64,000 nucleotides of DNA from an uncultured Bacteroidia bacterium. Its GTDB lineage: Bacteria; Bacteroidota; Bacteroidia; Bacteroidales; ML635J-15. The notes below the pieces were generated by a model, which had not been told where the DNA came from, made no database searches, and was given only the letters and a program-made list of their open reading frames with translations. The position numbers and the translations under genes were made by a program. Location of the stretch: NCBI GenBank assembly GCA_902791865.1, contig CADAXK010000005.1, positions 87,206 to 151,205 of the forward strand. Direction: 5' to 3'. Positions within the stretch are counted from its first letter, which is position 1, and every line of letters starts with the position of its first letter. Below, one piece after another: positions 16,972 through 26,479 of the stretch.

Positions 16972-17817
16972 CTACCAGACCTTTCCTATGATATATTCCT
17001 GCGGTATTGGTCCGTAAATTCGCGAATCTCGCTTGTCTGTGCGGTCGTCGTTGAGGATGAAGCAATAGTTTTTCTTGGCGATGTATTCGTTTGTTTCCTG
17101 CTGGTTAACGCGCACATGGTAGGTGTCGGACTGGAAATCGTTTCCCTCAAAAAGACTTATTATATTTTTATATATAGGTGCAAGCCTCGGCGATAAATTC
17201 AAAGTGTCGCCAGCAACAGGCAAGTATATCGGTCCGAAATTGTCCTTGTTCCATGCCAAAAATGCACTCGATGGGAAAACATCAACATCCTTCCAATCAT
17301 CACGGTCAACAATCTTGCGACATGCCAAAAAGGACTTTTCTGCATTTTGAATCTTCTCGAACTCAGCATCGGTGCAAACAAACTCGCACGCCTTGCCATC
17401 ATTAAACAAGGCGCCAATTCTCACATCATACTTCGACAGGACAGCACTAAAATCAACCTTAGCAGAATCGACTGATGCTCGGAAACAATGATATGTATCA
17501 TAATTTTCATCAACTTGCTTGTTGTTACGATAAAGCACACCGTCATCGATCATCATTACATCACCAGCAACACCAACCACCCGCGACACATACACATCGC
17601 GCGATGACAATTTAGTGTCATATTCCAAAGGATACCTATAAGCAACGACATCTCCAACATCAAAAGAACTTGTCTTGCGCACAAAGACATGGCTTTCGCT
17701 TCCATCGGATGCCTTCACGCTGTAGAATCCGAACATCATATAAAATGCCACTCCCCCACCAATAACGGCAAGCAGCAACACCGCAACAAATATCCTCTTA
17801 GTCTTCATTGTGAACAA
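16972..17817 (-). CDS. LepB-like S26 paralogue, predicted catalytically inactive
   Basis: 281 residues with one N-terminal membrane anchor ([21 protein letters not shown]). It is clearly related to the LepB encoded just upstream: both have DxFGP(I/L)Y(L/I)PxAGD and end with DxR...YGxxPxxxI(I/V)GK. The catalytic residues differ. Where LepB has SSMEKTL, this has ASDGSES; where LepB has [11 protein letters not shown], this has [11 protein letters not shown], so the dyad lysine is serine; GDNR has become NDDR. It overlaps lepB by 20 bases. Seen: loss of dyad residues. Inferred: a non-proteolytic partner or substrate-handling subunit of LepB. An active enzyme with a shifted nucleophile is less likely. 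Confidence 0.8.
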   Translation of the reverse strand: MFTMKTKRIFVAVLLLAVIGGGVAFYMMFGFYSVKASDGSESHVFVRKTSSFDVGDVVAYRYPLEYDTKLSSRDVYVSRVVGVAGDVMMIDDGVLYRNNKQVDENYDTYHCFRASVDSAKVDFSAVLSKYDVRIGALFNDGKACEFVCTDAEFEKIQNAEKSFLACRKIVDRDDWKDVDVFPSSAFLAWNKDNFGPIYLPVAGDTLNLSPRLAPIYKNIISLFEGNDFQSDTYHVRVNQQETNEYIAKKNYCFILNDDRTDKRDSRIYGPIPQEYIIGKVW

Positions 17818-19501
17818 TCTTTCCTATTCTGTTCCAGCGTATTCCTCCATATTCCTTGTCCATCGACAACCAGATGAGCCATGCCTTGCCCACTATGTGA
17901 TCTTCGGGAACAAAGCCCCAATAGCGCGAGTCGGCAGAATTGTGTCGGTTGTCACCCATCATCCAGTAATAGTTCATCTTAAAGGTATATTCGGTAGCTG
18001 GCTGACCATTTATGTACGCCTTGCCGTCCTTAACCTCAAGAGTATTTCCCTCGTAGTAACCGATTGCTCGACCATAAAGGATAAGGTTTTCTTCGGTAAG
18101 CTGAATCTTATCGCCAGCCTTCGGAATATACAGCGGACCAAACCAGTCAACATTCCATGGAAATTTCTCATTGTGAGGGAAAATTCGGAAACTGTCATCG
18201 CCAGTAAATCCCTTTGCAACTGTATTCTTTGTAATCGACTCTACAAACGACATTGTTTTGAACTTCTCGTAGTTTTCGGCAGTAAGCGGAACTATCTTGT
18301 AGTTGATACTGTCGGTACGCAAATCGTAAATGTCGGATGAATTTATTTCATTCTTTCGCAACACCTTTTCGGGAATGTTGGCGGTATTTATGGCAATGCG
18401 ATAATTGAACTGCTTTGATGGAATATCTTTCTGTGGCTTTCCGTTTACAAAGACCTCACCGTCACGCACTTCCAATGTATCGCCGGCAATTGCCACACAA
18501 CGCTTAATGTAGTTTTCGCGCTTGTCAACAGGACGAACGGTCAAATCGTACATATCGCGAACAATCTGACGTGCAAGACGATAGTATTTTTCATCATCTG
18601 AAATTGCAGGATTCTCCTTCGCCAATTTGGTTTCGTTTTCGCGCAGCTTTGTCGATGCTTCGTTAACAAACGAATTGGTATGAGCCACATTTACTGCAGG
18701 ATTGAAAAGCGAATAGGCGAGATTCATGTAATAGTCGTTTGTTTTCTGCGAAACATTGCCAACCACAATCTTCTTGTTCATCATGGTCGAATACTGACGG
18801 TCGAAATCGGCCATACGGAACTGAGTAATCCTGATAATGTCGTAGTAGTCCTGAGCAGGAATCTGCAAAACCACGGTATCGCCAGTCGGATAGTTGAAAA
18901 CCACCATGTCGTCACGCTTGATGTCGCCCCAGCCAGTCATACGGCGGTATTCGTTCTGAATCCAAGTCACATAAGATGGCGTACTTTGGGTAAATGGCAA
19001 AGTGTGATGCACAAACGGGAACGAAATCGGCGTCATAGGCACACGCGGTCCGTATGCTGTCTTGCTGACGAAAAGGTAGTCTCCCACGCGCAAGGTCTTT
19101 TCCATAGACGATGTCGGAATTGTAAACGCCTCGAAGAAGAAAATCCTGATGAAGGATGCAGCAATTACAGCAAAAATCAATGCATCAACCCATTCGAGGG
19201 TTTTGCGTTTTACCTTCGTGCAATTTTCTGGATTTTTCGGCTTCCAGAACGCCCAACGGACAAACTTGGTAATATAAATGTCGATTATCAGCAGTTCGCC
19301 GAGCAAAAACCAGTAGTTTCCGAGCCAAATCACCCATCCGATGTAGAAGATTGTCCAACAAGCAAACCATATCCAATTGCGACGCGATGGCATCTCGATG
19401 AACTTTTCGCATTTTCCAATTTTAAGGTTCCACCCCTTTTTCGGTTCATTTGGCTTGTTTACAGCCGTATTTTCAGTTTCGTTTTTCTTTTTGAATAGCA
19501 T
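17798..19501 (-). CDS. lepB: Signal peptidase I (large Bacteroidetes form)
   Basis: 567 residues, about twice the size of many LepB proteins. An N-terminal region with membrane segments ([20 protein letters not shown] and following) precedes the catalytic serine in [18 protein letters not shown]. The dyad lysine is in [16 protein letters not shown]. Box E is [18 protein letters not shown]. The extra length lies in insertions between boxes. It cleaves Sec/Tat signal peptides at the outer face of the inner membrane. It begins five bases after dapB and overlaps a degenerate paralogue downstream. Confidence 0.95.
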   Translation of the reverse strand: MLFKKKNETENTAVNKPNEPKKGWNLKIGKCEKFIEMPSRRNWIWFACWTIFYIGWVIWLGNYWFLLGELLIIDIYITKFVRWAFWKPKNPENCTKVKRKTLEWVDALIFAVIAASFIRIFFFEAFTIPTSSMEKTLRVGDYLFVSKTAYGPRVPMTPISFPFVHHTLPFTQSTPSYVTWIQNEYRRMTGWGDIKRDDMVVFNYPTGDTVVLQIPAQDYYDIIRITQFRMADFDRQYSTMMNKKIVVGNVSQKTNDYYMNLAYSLFNPAVNVAHTNSFVNEASTKLRENETKLAKENPAISDDEKYYRLARQIVRDMYDLTVRPVDKRENYIKRCVAIAGDTLEVRDGEVFVNGKPQKDIPSKQFNYRIAINTANIPEKVLRKNEINSSDIYDLRTDSINYKIVPLTAENYEKFKTMSFVESITKNTVAKGFTGDDSFRIFPHNEKFPWNVDWFGPLYIPKAGDKIQLTEENLILYGRAIGYYEGNTLEVKDGKAYINGQPATEYTFKMNYYWMMGDNRHNSADSRYWGFVPEDHIVGKAWLIWLSMDKEYGGIRWNRIGKIVHNED

Positions 19502-19506
19502 ATTTC

Positions 19507-20220
19507 TTATAATCCAAGTAAATCATTCATTGTAAACATACCACATTTTCCTACAAGGAATTCGGCAGCTAGCACCGCTCCGTTTGCCAATCCGCAACGG
19601 CTTTTTGCCGAGTGTGCAATTGTGATGTCATCGTACTCGCTCGACCACAACACGCTATGGTCACCGAAGACCTCACCTTCCCTAAACGAATCTATTTCAA
19701 GAATATTGTCTGATCCTTCATCAAGTTTCCAATCCGAATAACGCGGATTGTTTTCGATAATACCTTTTGCAAGCGTTATAGCCGTTCCGCTAGGCTTGTC
19801 GAGTTTGTGAATATGGTGAGTTTCCTCGATGTGAGCCGAGTACTGCGGATAAGCCGCCAACTTCTGTGCAAGCATACGGTTAACTGCCATAAAGATGTTC
19901 ATGCCAATGCTATAGTTAGACGAATAAAAGAAAGCCGACGAATTTTCACGGCACAACTTTTCCATCGTGGAAGCATCGAAAGTCCAGCCAGTAGTCCCAG
20001 ACACCACGCGCAGACCACCTTTCACACAAGCCATCACATTTTGCTCAGCCGTCTTGGGAGTAGAAAACTCGATAGCAACATCGCCAAGTGATGCAATATT
20101 TCCGCAGGAGCATATATCGCGGTCAATATCAAAGATTTCGGAGATTCTGTGTCCGTGTTCAATAGCCACGCGCTCAATCTCCTTGCCCATCTTTCCGTAT
20201 CCAATAAGAACAATATTCAT
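19507..20220 (-). CDS. dapB: 4-hydroxy-tetrahydrodipicolinate reductase
   Basis: 237 residues from the ATG at 20220; upstream in-frame codons lie within the promoter. NAD(P)-binding [10 protein letters not shown] is at the N-terminus, and the catalytic/substrate motif [13 protein letters not shown] is intact. It reduces the dihydrodipicolinate precursor in lysine and meso-diaminopimelate synthesis, thus feeding peptidoglycan. It is the first gene of a six-gene minus-strand cluster (dapB, lepB, lepB-like, wbqC-like, lgt, aminotransferase) with spacings of 3-11 bases or overlaps. Confidence 0.96.
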   Translation of the reverse strand: MNIVLIGYGKMGKEIERVAIEHGHRISEIFDIDRDICSCGNIASLGDVAIEFSTPKTAEQNVMACVKGGLRVVSGTTGWTFDASTMEKLCRENSSAFFYSSNYSIGMNIFMAVNRMLAQKLAAYPQYSAHIEETHHIHKLDKPSGTAITLAKGIIENNPRYSDWKLDEGSDNILEIDSFREGEVFGDHSVLWSSEYDDITIAHSAKSRCGLANGAVLAAEFLVGKCGMFTMNDLLGL

Positions 20221-20247
20221 TATATAAATCTTTGCGGTAAAAAGTTG

Positions 20248-20278
20248 CAAAGTTAGCAAAATCCCGAACAAAAACAAA
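20248..20278 (-). promoter_or_regulatory. Promoter of the dapB-lepB-lgt cluster
   Basis: On the minus strand: TTTG (20275-20278), a 19-base spacer, then TAACTTTG (20248-20255) followed by C. This is close to the Bacteroidetes consensus and 28 bases before the dapB ATG. Confidence 0.8.
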
Positions 20279-20288
20279 ACAGCATTTT

Positions 20289-20323
20289 TTTGCATAAAAA
20301 ACAAAAAATATACACTACTTTTG
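20289..20323 (+). promoter_or_regulatory. Promoter of the riboswitch-CoA-transferase transcript
   Basis: TTTG (20289-20292), a 23-base spacer, then TACTTTTG (20316-20323) followed by C. The spacer is slightly long. Transcription would start just before the riboswitch aptamer. It is divergent from the dapB promoter. Confidence 0.6.
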
Positions 20324-20327
20324 CGGC

Positions 20328-20485
20328 GGATTCAGGTTTCCGAGGAATTAATAGGGAATCTTGTGAAAATCAAGAGCTATACCCGTAGCTGTAAGTTCAG
20401 GGAACGGCTTTTCGCACCAAGTCACTGGCATTGTCCGGGAAGACGCGGAAAGCTTGAACGAGCCAGAAGACCTGCCTGTTTTCCA
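20328..20485 (+). ncRNA. Cobalamin riboswitch
   Basis: Conserved blocks appear in order: AATAGGGAATC, GAGCTATACCCGTAGCTGTA, GTCACTGGC, GGGAAGACGCGG, and the B12 box AGCCAGAAGACCTGCC (20461-20476). About 110 bases separate the box from the next ATG, enough for an expression platform. Family knowledge: adenosylcobalamin-type riboswitches usually turn expression off when B12 is plentiful. It controls the CoA-transferase gene at 20593. Confidence 0.93.
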
Positions 20486-20592
20486 TAATCGCAGCCTTCG
20501 GGATTAAGGGCGTGGTGATAAAAGTATAGAAACCATAAATGTGCTGTATTCCGGCCGCTGCAAAATATATGTATGATTAAAATTATGTTCTA

Positions 20593-21915
20593 ATGAAGAA
20601 GAAAAGTTATAGTGCAGTGACAGCGGAAGAAGCCGTAAAGGTGATAAAATCGGGGGATCACATCCATATTAGTTCGGTGTCGAATGTACCGCAGTGCCTG
20701 ATAAAAGCATTGTGCGACAGAGGACGCAACGGGGAACTGAAAAATGTTTATATCCATCACCTTCATACCGAAGGTGCCGCACCGTATGTCAATCCAGAAT
20801 TTGAAGGCATTTTCCAACACAATGCATTTTTTGTTGGTGCAAATGTCAGAGAAAGCGTACAGAAAGGTCTTGCCGACTATATTCCAGTCTTTCTTGGCGA
20901 GACATCAAAACTTTACCGCGAAAAGTACATCAAGTGCAATGTTGCGATGATTCAGGTCTGTCCACCCGACAAGTTCGGATACGTTTCACTCGGCACATCG
21001 GTAGATGCTACACTTGCTGCAATCGAAACCGCAGAGTTTACCATCGCAGTAGTAAACAAGAATGTGCCACGCTCGCTTGGTGATTCGCAGATACATATAA
21101 GCAATATTGACTATTTTGTGGAAGACGACAGCCCTCTAATCACAGTCGAATTCGCAAAGCCAACCGAAATAGAACGCACAATTGGTCGCTACTGCGCCGA
21201 ACTGATTGAAGACGGCGCTTGTCTGCAAATGGGTATCGGCTCCATTCCAAACGCAATACTTTCGTGCCTCGGCAACCACAAGGACATTGGCATCCACACC
21301 GAAATGTTCTCCGATGGAATACTTCCACTGATAAAGAAAGGCATAATCACCGGTGCAAAAAAGCGACTCGACAAGGGCAAAATTGTTTCGACATTCGTAA
21401 TGGGTTCTCAAAAAATATACAACTTCATCGACAGCAATCCACAGGTACTTATGAAAGATGTTGAGTACACCAACGACCCATTCATCATAGCGCAGCAACC
21501 GAAAATGACATCAATAAATTCGGCCATTCAGGTTGACTTGTCGGGACAGGTATGCGCAGATTCGCTTGGCGACAAGATATATTCGGGCGTCGGCGGACAG
21601 ATTGACTTTGTGTACGGTTCTACCCGTGCCAAAGGCGGAAAAGCAATCATTGCAATGCCGACAACCACTCGCAAGGGAATCAGCAAGATTGTTCCCGCCC
21701 TCGACCTCGGCTCGGGCGCAGTTACCACACGAAACCATATACACTGGTTCATAACCGAATACGGAGCAGTAAACCTCTACGGACGCTCGCTTCAGGAAAG
21801 GGCGAAACTAATAATTTCAATCGCCAATCCTAAGTTTCAAGAAGAACTTGAAGAAGCTGCCTTCAAACGATTCGGACCACATTATCATTATATTTGTAAA
21901 AACAATGTTATATAA
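20593..21915 (+). CDS. Acetyl-CoA hydrolase/4-hydroxybutyrate CoA-transferase family protein
   Basis: 440 residues, family I CoA-transferase. Signature stretches: GIGSIPNAILSCLG, GIHTEMFSDGI (the glutamate that forms the acyl-enzyme), and GVGGQIDFVYGS. Relatives exchange CoA between acetyl-CoA and butyrate, 4-hydroxybutyrate, propionate or succinate; the sequence alone does not choose. A cobalamin riboswitch directly precedes it, so it is tied to B12 status. Propionate formation through B12-dependent methylmalonyl-CoA mutase is the obvious link, and an OFF switch would favour this enzyme during B12 shortage. No mutase gene is in the window. Confidence 0.85.
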   Translation: MKKKSYSAVTAEEAVKVIKSGDHIHISSVSNVPQCLIKALCDRGRNGELKNVYIHHLHTEGAAPYVNPEFEGIFQHNAFFVGANVRESVQKGLADYIPVFLGETSKLYREKYIKCNVAMIQVCPPDKFGYVSLGTSVDATLAAIETAEFTIAVVNKNVPRSLGDSQIHISNIDYFVEDDSPLITVEFAKPTEIERTIGRYCAELIEDGACLQMGIGSIPNAILSCLGNHKDIGIHTEMFSDGILPLIKKGIITGAKKRLDKGKIVSTFVMGSQKIYNFIDSNPQVLMKDVEYTNDPFIIAQQPKMTSINSAIQVDLSGQVCADSLGDKIYSGVGGQIDFVYGSTRAKGGKAIIAMPTTTRKGISKIVPALDLGSGAVTTRNHIHWFITEYGAVNLYGRSLQERAKLIISIANPKFQEELEEAAFKRFGPHYHYICKNNVI

Positions 21916-21937
21916 AGAATAAAAAATTAATTAAACT

Positions 21938-22219
21938 ATGGCAAATTTCAGCATTTGGGAAGTACTTTTTCTGCTATGTTTTGCAGTAAGCTGGCCTGTT
22001 TCAATCGCAAAGTCGTTGCGCACCAAAATGGTAATTGGCAAAAGTCCACTATTTATGTCACTGATAATATTGGGGTACATTTTCGGCATTATTCATAAGT
22101 CACTGTACAGCAACGACATAGTAATATGGCTTTATGTCTTCAATGCTGCTTTGGTATCATTTGACTTGGCGCTATATTTCATGTATATTGGCAAGAATCG
22201 CCGTGATTTGAAACGATAA
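21938..22219 (+). CDS. Small PQ-loop-like membrane protein
   Basis: 93 residues with three hydrophobic helices (VLFLLCFAVSWPVSI; LFMSLIILGYIFGII; IVIWLYVFNAALVSFDLALY). The SWPVSIAKSLRTK stretch recalls half of a PQ-loop transporter, suggesting that it dimerises. It starts 22 bases after the CoA-transferase and probably shares its B12-controlled transcript. Substrate unknown. Confidence 0.65.
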   Translation: MANFSIWEVLFLLCFAVSWPVSIAKSLRTKMVIGKSPLFMSLIILGYIFGIIHKSLYSNDIVIWLYVFNAALVSFDLALYFMYIGKNRRDLKR

Positions 22220-22243
22220 AACCAAACTCTACATCAATTAACC

Positions 22244-22858
22244 ATGGAATTTATCGGACAGTTTTTCGGACAATTTGATTTTATAGAGGTATTCAGTTCC
22301 TTCATTGTAATGTTTGCAATCATCGACATTTTAGGTTCGATACCTATTTTCTTGAGTCTGAAAGAACAAGGAAAACCGATAAAGGGCTTGCAAGCATGTC
22401 TTACAGCACTCGGTCTTTTCCTTTTGTTTTTCTTCGCCGGCGATGCCTTGCTGAATCTTTTCGGCATCGATACGGCATCCTTTGCTGTAGCGGGAGCATT
22501 CGTATTGTTCGTTCTGGCGGTGGAAATGATACTTGGTCGCGAAATCATCAAGAACGAAAATATTGGAAGCGGTGCAAGCATTGTCCCCGTGGCGTTTCCG
22601 CTCATAGCCGGTCCCGGCGCACTGACAGCTCTGCTTTCGCTTCGCGCTGAATACGCAGTAGTGAACATCCTCATCGGTCTGCTTCTGAACATAATACTCG
22701 ACTATTTTGTAATCCGTCTGCTCGACAAGGTTAAAAATCTGCTCGGCGCAAACCTTATTTTCATCATCCGAAAATTTTTCGGCGTTATTTTGCTCGCAAT
22801 CGCAGTAAATATGTTTGTAAACAATATTTATGTGATTATTGCGAATGTACCAAGATAA
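22244..22858 (+). CDS. MarC family membrane protein
   Basis: 204 residues with about six membrane helices. The family pattern is clear: FIVMFAIIDILGSIPIFLSL at the start, and PVAFPLIAGPGALTALLSL in the middle. MarC proteins are conserved inner-membrane proteins of unknown transport role; the old link with multiple antibiotic resistance has been questioned. It lies 24 bases after the PQ-loop-like gene, the third member of a possible riboswitch-controlled operon. Confidence 0.88.
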   Translation: MEFIGQFFGQFDFIEVFSSFIVMFAIIDILGSIPIFLSLKEQGKPIKGLQACLTALGLFLLFFFAGDALLNLFGIDTASFAVAGAFVLFVLAVEMILGREIIKNENIGSGASIVPVAFPLIAGPGALTALLSLRAEYAVVNILIGLLLNIILDYFVIRLLDKVKNLLGANLIFIIRKFFGVILLAIAVNMFVNNIYVIIANVPR

Positions 22859-22891
22859 AGGGAATTTCGATTGACGATTTTAGATTTACGA

Positions 22892-24133
22892 TTATTCATT
22901 GTCAACTTTTACTTCATTGTGGGTTTCGCCTTTCAACTTTCCTTTATGCTTTGCAAAAAAAACGACCAGCACTATAGACGAAACCAGATACGAACATGAG
23001 TTAACTATGCAAGCTCCGCTAATATCCATTGCTGGAATAAGCCAGAATGCTAGCGCGAATGTTACGACCAATCCTGCCGCCGACTTTATAATCAATATGT
23101 TCAGATTACGGATTGCGGAAAAATAGTTACCGATGACATTAGAGAATGCAATAGCAAGAATTCCCGGTGCAAGCAACAGTAAAACTTGTTTCACCCCACC
23201 AAATTCGGAACCGAATACCCACTGGAAAACGGATTGTGGCACCAACAGAACAGCTCCAACGCACAAGGCCGACACACCAAGGCTGGTCAATGCCAATGTC
23301 ATAGTCTCACGTCTCGACTGCTGCGTATCGCCTTGCTTTAACACATTGGAAAACTGCACCATAGACATACTACGGCTTACAATCCATATTGCCTCCGCAG
23401 CCGTAACCCCAATAGAGAAAACGCCCACGGAACCGCGACCGATGATGTAGTCTAGCATATAATAAGTAAGCCTATAATTGAAAAACTGCAAAAGACTGCT
23501 AAGTTCGGTTTTCCATCCAAAGGAAAGCATCTGACGGTTACAGTTGCGGTCAAAATCCCATTTCAGCGCCACGCCAATTTTCCTACGCAACACACGGCAC
23601 ACCAATAGCATTAGCAGCAACGACACCACCTGCCCGAAAAAATAGGCATAAAAACCTATCTGTGGCCAAATCAAATATATTACGAACATGCAAAGCAACA
23701 ACAATGCAGGTTGCAAAACCGTCACCAGGTTATAATGTCCGATTTTCTGCCCACCGACAAAAAGCGAGTTGTGAAAGGCTATCAGTCCCATCAGAGAAGC
23801 AGCCGCAAAGAGAAACGGAGCTGTGCTTGTCTGACCAGTTAACAACAGCACCACAGCACCTACCACCGCGACAAGGAACGACCACAAATACGCCGCCGTA
23901 GCCAATTTTGATGTGCCTAAGCGAGAAAAAAAATACGAGACACTGCTGCCTGTAAACACATTGGCAAAAATGGAAATCAAACCTAGGTCAGCCACAAAAA
24001 GAGCCACCGCACCACGTCCATCTGCGCCCCACAACTGCGTGGTAAGTACTATCACTGCAAAATTGAGCAACAAAATTAGAGATTTGCTCAATATGGTTTC
24101 AATAATATTTGTTTTCAGATTAATCGTACTCAT
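22892..24133 (-). CDS. Polysaccharide flippase (Wzx/MATE-like)
   Basis: 413 residues from the ATG at 24133, with about twelve hydrophobic segments and the polysaccharide-synthesis pattern near the N-terminus (LNFAVIVLTTQLWGADGRG). Members of this superfamily flip lipid-linked oligosaccharides across the inner membrane. The start overlaps the end of the upstream glycosyltransferase by 14 bases, so the two are translationally coupled and probably act on the same surface glycan. The frame is also open from an ATG seven codons upstream (24154); the nearer start fits a compact N-terminus. Confidence 0.8.
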   Translation of the reverse strand: MSTINLKTNIIETILSKSLILLLNFAVIVLTTQLWGADGRGAVALFVADLGLISIFANVFTGSSVSYFFSRLGTSKLATAAYLWSFLVAVVGAVVLLLTGQTSTAPFLFAAASLMGLIAFHNSLFVGGQKIGHYNLVTVLQPALLLLCMFVIYLIWPQIGFYAYFFGQVVSLLLMLLVCRVLRRKIGVALKWDFDRNCNRQMLSFGWKTELSSLLQFFNYRLTYYMLDYIIGRGSVGVFSIGVTAAEAIWIVSRSMSMVQFSNVLKQGDTQQSRRETMTLALTSLGVSALCVGAVLLVPQSVFQWVFGSEFGGVKQVLLLLAPGILAIAFSNVIGNYFSAIRNLNILIIKSAAGLVVTFALAFWLIPAMDISGACIVNSCSYLVSSIVLVVFFAKHKGKLKGETHNEVKVDNE

Positions 24134-25232
24134 TTTGCAAGATAAAACGTACAAAATCGCCTTCTATTGCCTTCCAGTTGTATTTTTGCTCGGACAGTTC
24201 ACGCGCCTGTGCACAATGCCTCAGATACATATTTCCATCGTGTAGGTATTCAACCACTCTGTCCACAACTGCATCTATATCATCCGGCGAAACCAACAGT
24301 CCAAACTTATCAATTTCCGGACAACCTTTCCGAATAGCAGCCAGATTGGAATAGATTACAGGACGCCCCATAGCCATGTAATAAAAAAGCTTGATTGGCA
24401 AACAACGTGTATTTTCTTCGTCATCATCGCGAAGATCCAAAAATATGTCATTTTGCGCAGCCACTTCGCAGAACTGCTTGAATGGCAAAAATGGCATCAG
24501 GTTAAGCGTCATATTTTCTGGAAGATCACACTCAAACTCATCATTTGAAACCACATTCAACACAATCCGTTGTGCAGGATTCTGAACAGCAAGGCGCTTT
24601 GCAACCTCCACAACACGAGGAAAACCCTTCTCGGCAGTAAGATTGCCACTATAAAACAAGCGAACCTCCTGATTGATAGCAGATGGCTTGGTCATCTGAA
24701 CATATTGCAAGTCAGGATAATACGACACAAAAACATATTTCTTCTCATGAAACCGTTTCATAATCGGCAATGCCTTGTCTATCTCGCCAAAAATGAATCC
24801 ATCCGAATAACGACACATACATGAATTGAACATATTAAGTATCAATCTCTTGAAAAATCTTCGGAGACCAGAATGACCGCGAAGATTTTTCTTTGAGGGA
24901 TACCATTCGGTGACATCGTATAGGACACGACAGTTACCTTTATGCTTTCGACAATAGATTTTGGCACCGCGCAAGGCCATCGGAGTATCGCAAACTACAA
25001 CATCAGGATGAAGCCGAGACAATATATCTGACAAATGACGCATTAGTTGAAAACGGGAAAAATCTTGCGGAGAATACAGGATAACATCAGAGTCAGATAT
25101 GTGCGTGGCAAACGGTGCCACCACCACCACACGGCAATCCCACTTTCGCAGGCTCGCTACCTGATGATACCACACGCGCTCATCATCGGCGGCATGGACA
25201 GTCTGCATAAATACAACCGTTGTCATATACAC
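24120..25232 (-). CDS. Glycosyltransferase, GT4-like
   Basis: 370 residues, GT-B type. The N-terminal Rossmann half includes HPDVVVCDTPMALRGAKIYC; the C-terminal half has LFYSGNLTAEKGFPRVVEVA and LPIKLFYYMAMGRPVIYSN, the nucleotide-sugar binding region of GT4 enzymes. The acceptor and sugar cannot be read from sequence. It is the first gene of a two-gene unit with the flippase, transcribed from a -7 element TATTTTTG at 25246-25253 (minus). Confidence 0.82.
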   Translation of the reverse strand: MYMTTVVFMQTVHAADDERVWYHQVASLRKWDCRVVVVAPFATHISDSDVILYSPQDFSRFQLMRHLSDILSRLHPDVVVCDTPMALRGAKIYCRKHKGNCRVLYDVTEWYPSKKNLRGHSGLRRFFKRLILNMFNSCMCRYSDGFIFGEIDKALPIMKRFHEKKYVFVSYYPDLQYVQMTKPSAINQEVRLFYSGNLTAEKGFPRVVEVAKRLAVQNPAQRIVLNVVSNDEFECDLPENMTLNLMPFLPFKQFCEVAAQNDIFLDLRDDDEENTRCLPIKLFYYMAMGRPVIYSNLAAIRKGCPEIDKFGLLVSPDDIDAVVDRVVEYLHDGNMYLRHCAQARELSEQKYNWKAIEGDFVRFILQNEYD

Positions 25233-25275
25233 AAGATTTCAAGTGCAAAAATACAAAATCAAACGAAACAAATTC

Positions 25276-25303
25276 TTGCATTCAACAAATATGATTATTT
25301 TTG
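25276..25303 (+). promoter_or_regulatory. Promoter of the cation antiporter gene
   Basis: TTG (25276-25278), a 17-base spacer, then TATTTTTG (25296-25303) followed by C. Ten bases before the ATG at 25313, so the leader is very short. Confidence 0.55.
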
Positions 25304-25312
25304 CAAAATTAA

Positions 25313-26311
25313 ATGGACAGTATACTGAACATATTATCGTCAGAACCGTTTTTCTATGTGGCACTTGTTGCTGGCATTGCATTACTCGTATATGCAGGCG
25401 ATTGGGTAGTGAAAAGTAGCGTCTGGGTAGCAGAATATTTTAACGTATCGAAACTTATAATAGGAGTTACAATTGTGTCGATGGGCACATCGTTACCCGA
25501 ACTATGTGTGAGCCTCAGCGCAGCTCTCGATGGTTCCGCCAACATATCGATAGGAAATGTTGTGGGAAGCAACATCGCCAACATTTGTCTAATACTTGGA
25601 ATCACTGCCATTATCATTACCCTGCCAATTTCGCGGGCAGTGATACGACGCGATCTTATGATACTTCTAGCAGCAACTTTGATTTTCGCTTTTGCGCTCA
25701 TCGACAGTGAGATAAATCTGCTCGAAGGCATTTTTCTGCTACTCATAATGATATTGTATATGTACCTGACATTCAGGTCTGCAAAAAAGGAACCTCCATC
25801 GGAAGAACCCGATGCTGAGCCCGAAAAAAAGCATAATATCTGGCTGTCGTTCCTAATTGTAATCATCAGTTGTGCAGGACTTATCGCCGGTTCAGAACTT
25901 TTAGTTTATGGTGCCGAAAACATAGCCAGGTCGATAGGTGTAAGCGACAGGGTTATCGCAGTTACGGTCGTAGCAATTGGAACATCGTTACCAGAACTGA
26001 CAACTTCAATAGTTGCCGCTATAAAGAAGGAACTCGACATTTCTGTGGGCAATATCATAGGCTCCAACATATTCAATATCTGCATGATAATTGGACTTAC
26101 ATCATGCGTAACGCCACTCGAAGCCGAAGCCAACATTTTAAGTTTCGATGTATGGTTCCTACTTGCTTCACTTTTACTGCTAGGCATTACAGTATTTCCA
26201 ATAAAAGGCAAAACAGAAATCGTCCGCATAGAAGGGATAATGCTCCTGCTCCTATATATAGGCTACTATGTGGCAATGGGACTCACAGGACAGTTCGCAG
26301 CTCTAGGGTAA
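25313..26311 (+). CDS. Calcium/sodium antiporter (CaCA, YrbG-like)
   Basis: 332 residues with ten or so membrane helices arranged as two inverted halves. Each half has the alpha-repeat: GTSLPELCVSLSA with GNVVGSNIANICLILG, and GTSLPELTTSIVAA with GNIIGSNIFNICMIIG. An acidic cytoplasmic linker (EEPDAEPEKK) separates the halves. It exchanges Na+ (or K+) for Ca2+ at the inner membrane. A single gene between divergent glycan genes and the exopolysaccharide operon. Confidence 0.93.
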   Translation: MDSILNILSSEPFFYVALVAGIALLVYAGDWVVKSSVWVAEYFNVSKLIIGVTIVSMGTSLPELCVSLSAALDGSANISIGNVVGSNIANICLILGITAIIITLPISRAVIRRDLMILLAATLIFAFALIDSEINLLEGIFLLLIMILYMYLTFRSAKKEPPSEEPDAEPEKKHNIWLSFLIVIISCAGLIAGSELLVYGAENIARSIGVSDRVIAVTVVAIGTSLPELTTSIVAAIKKELDISVGNIIGSNIFNICMIIGLTSCVTPLEAEANILSFDVWFLLASLLLLGITVFPIKGKTEIVRIEGIMLLLLYIGYYVAMGLTGQFAALG

Positions 26312-26449
26312 ACAAAGTCAGATTCTTGATTTTGAACATCACAAATTCGTGTTGAGATGCAAATTTTGCATCAGCATAGTAGCGAACAAGATTTTGTACA
26401 AACTAATATCCATTGTAAAAATTTGTTATTATTATAAGTATATATTTTG

Positions 26450-26457
26450 TATCTTTG
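26450..26457 (+). promoter_or_regulatory. -7 element of the exopolysaccharide operon
   Basis: TATCTTTG followed by CGG, 22 bases before ATG 26480. A TTTG at 26422-26425 is the best upstream box, but at 24 bases it is widely spaced. Confidence 0.55.
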
Positions 26458-26479
26458 CGGTCTTAATTTGATTTCATAG

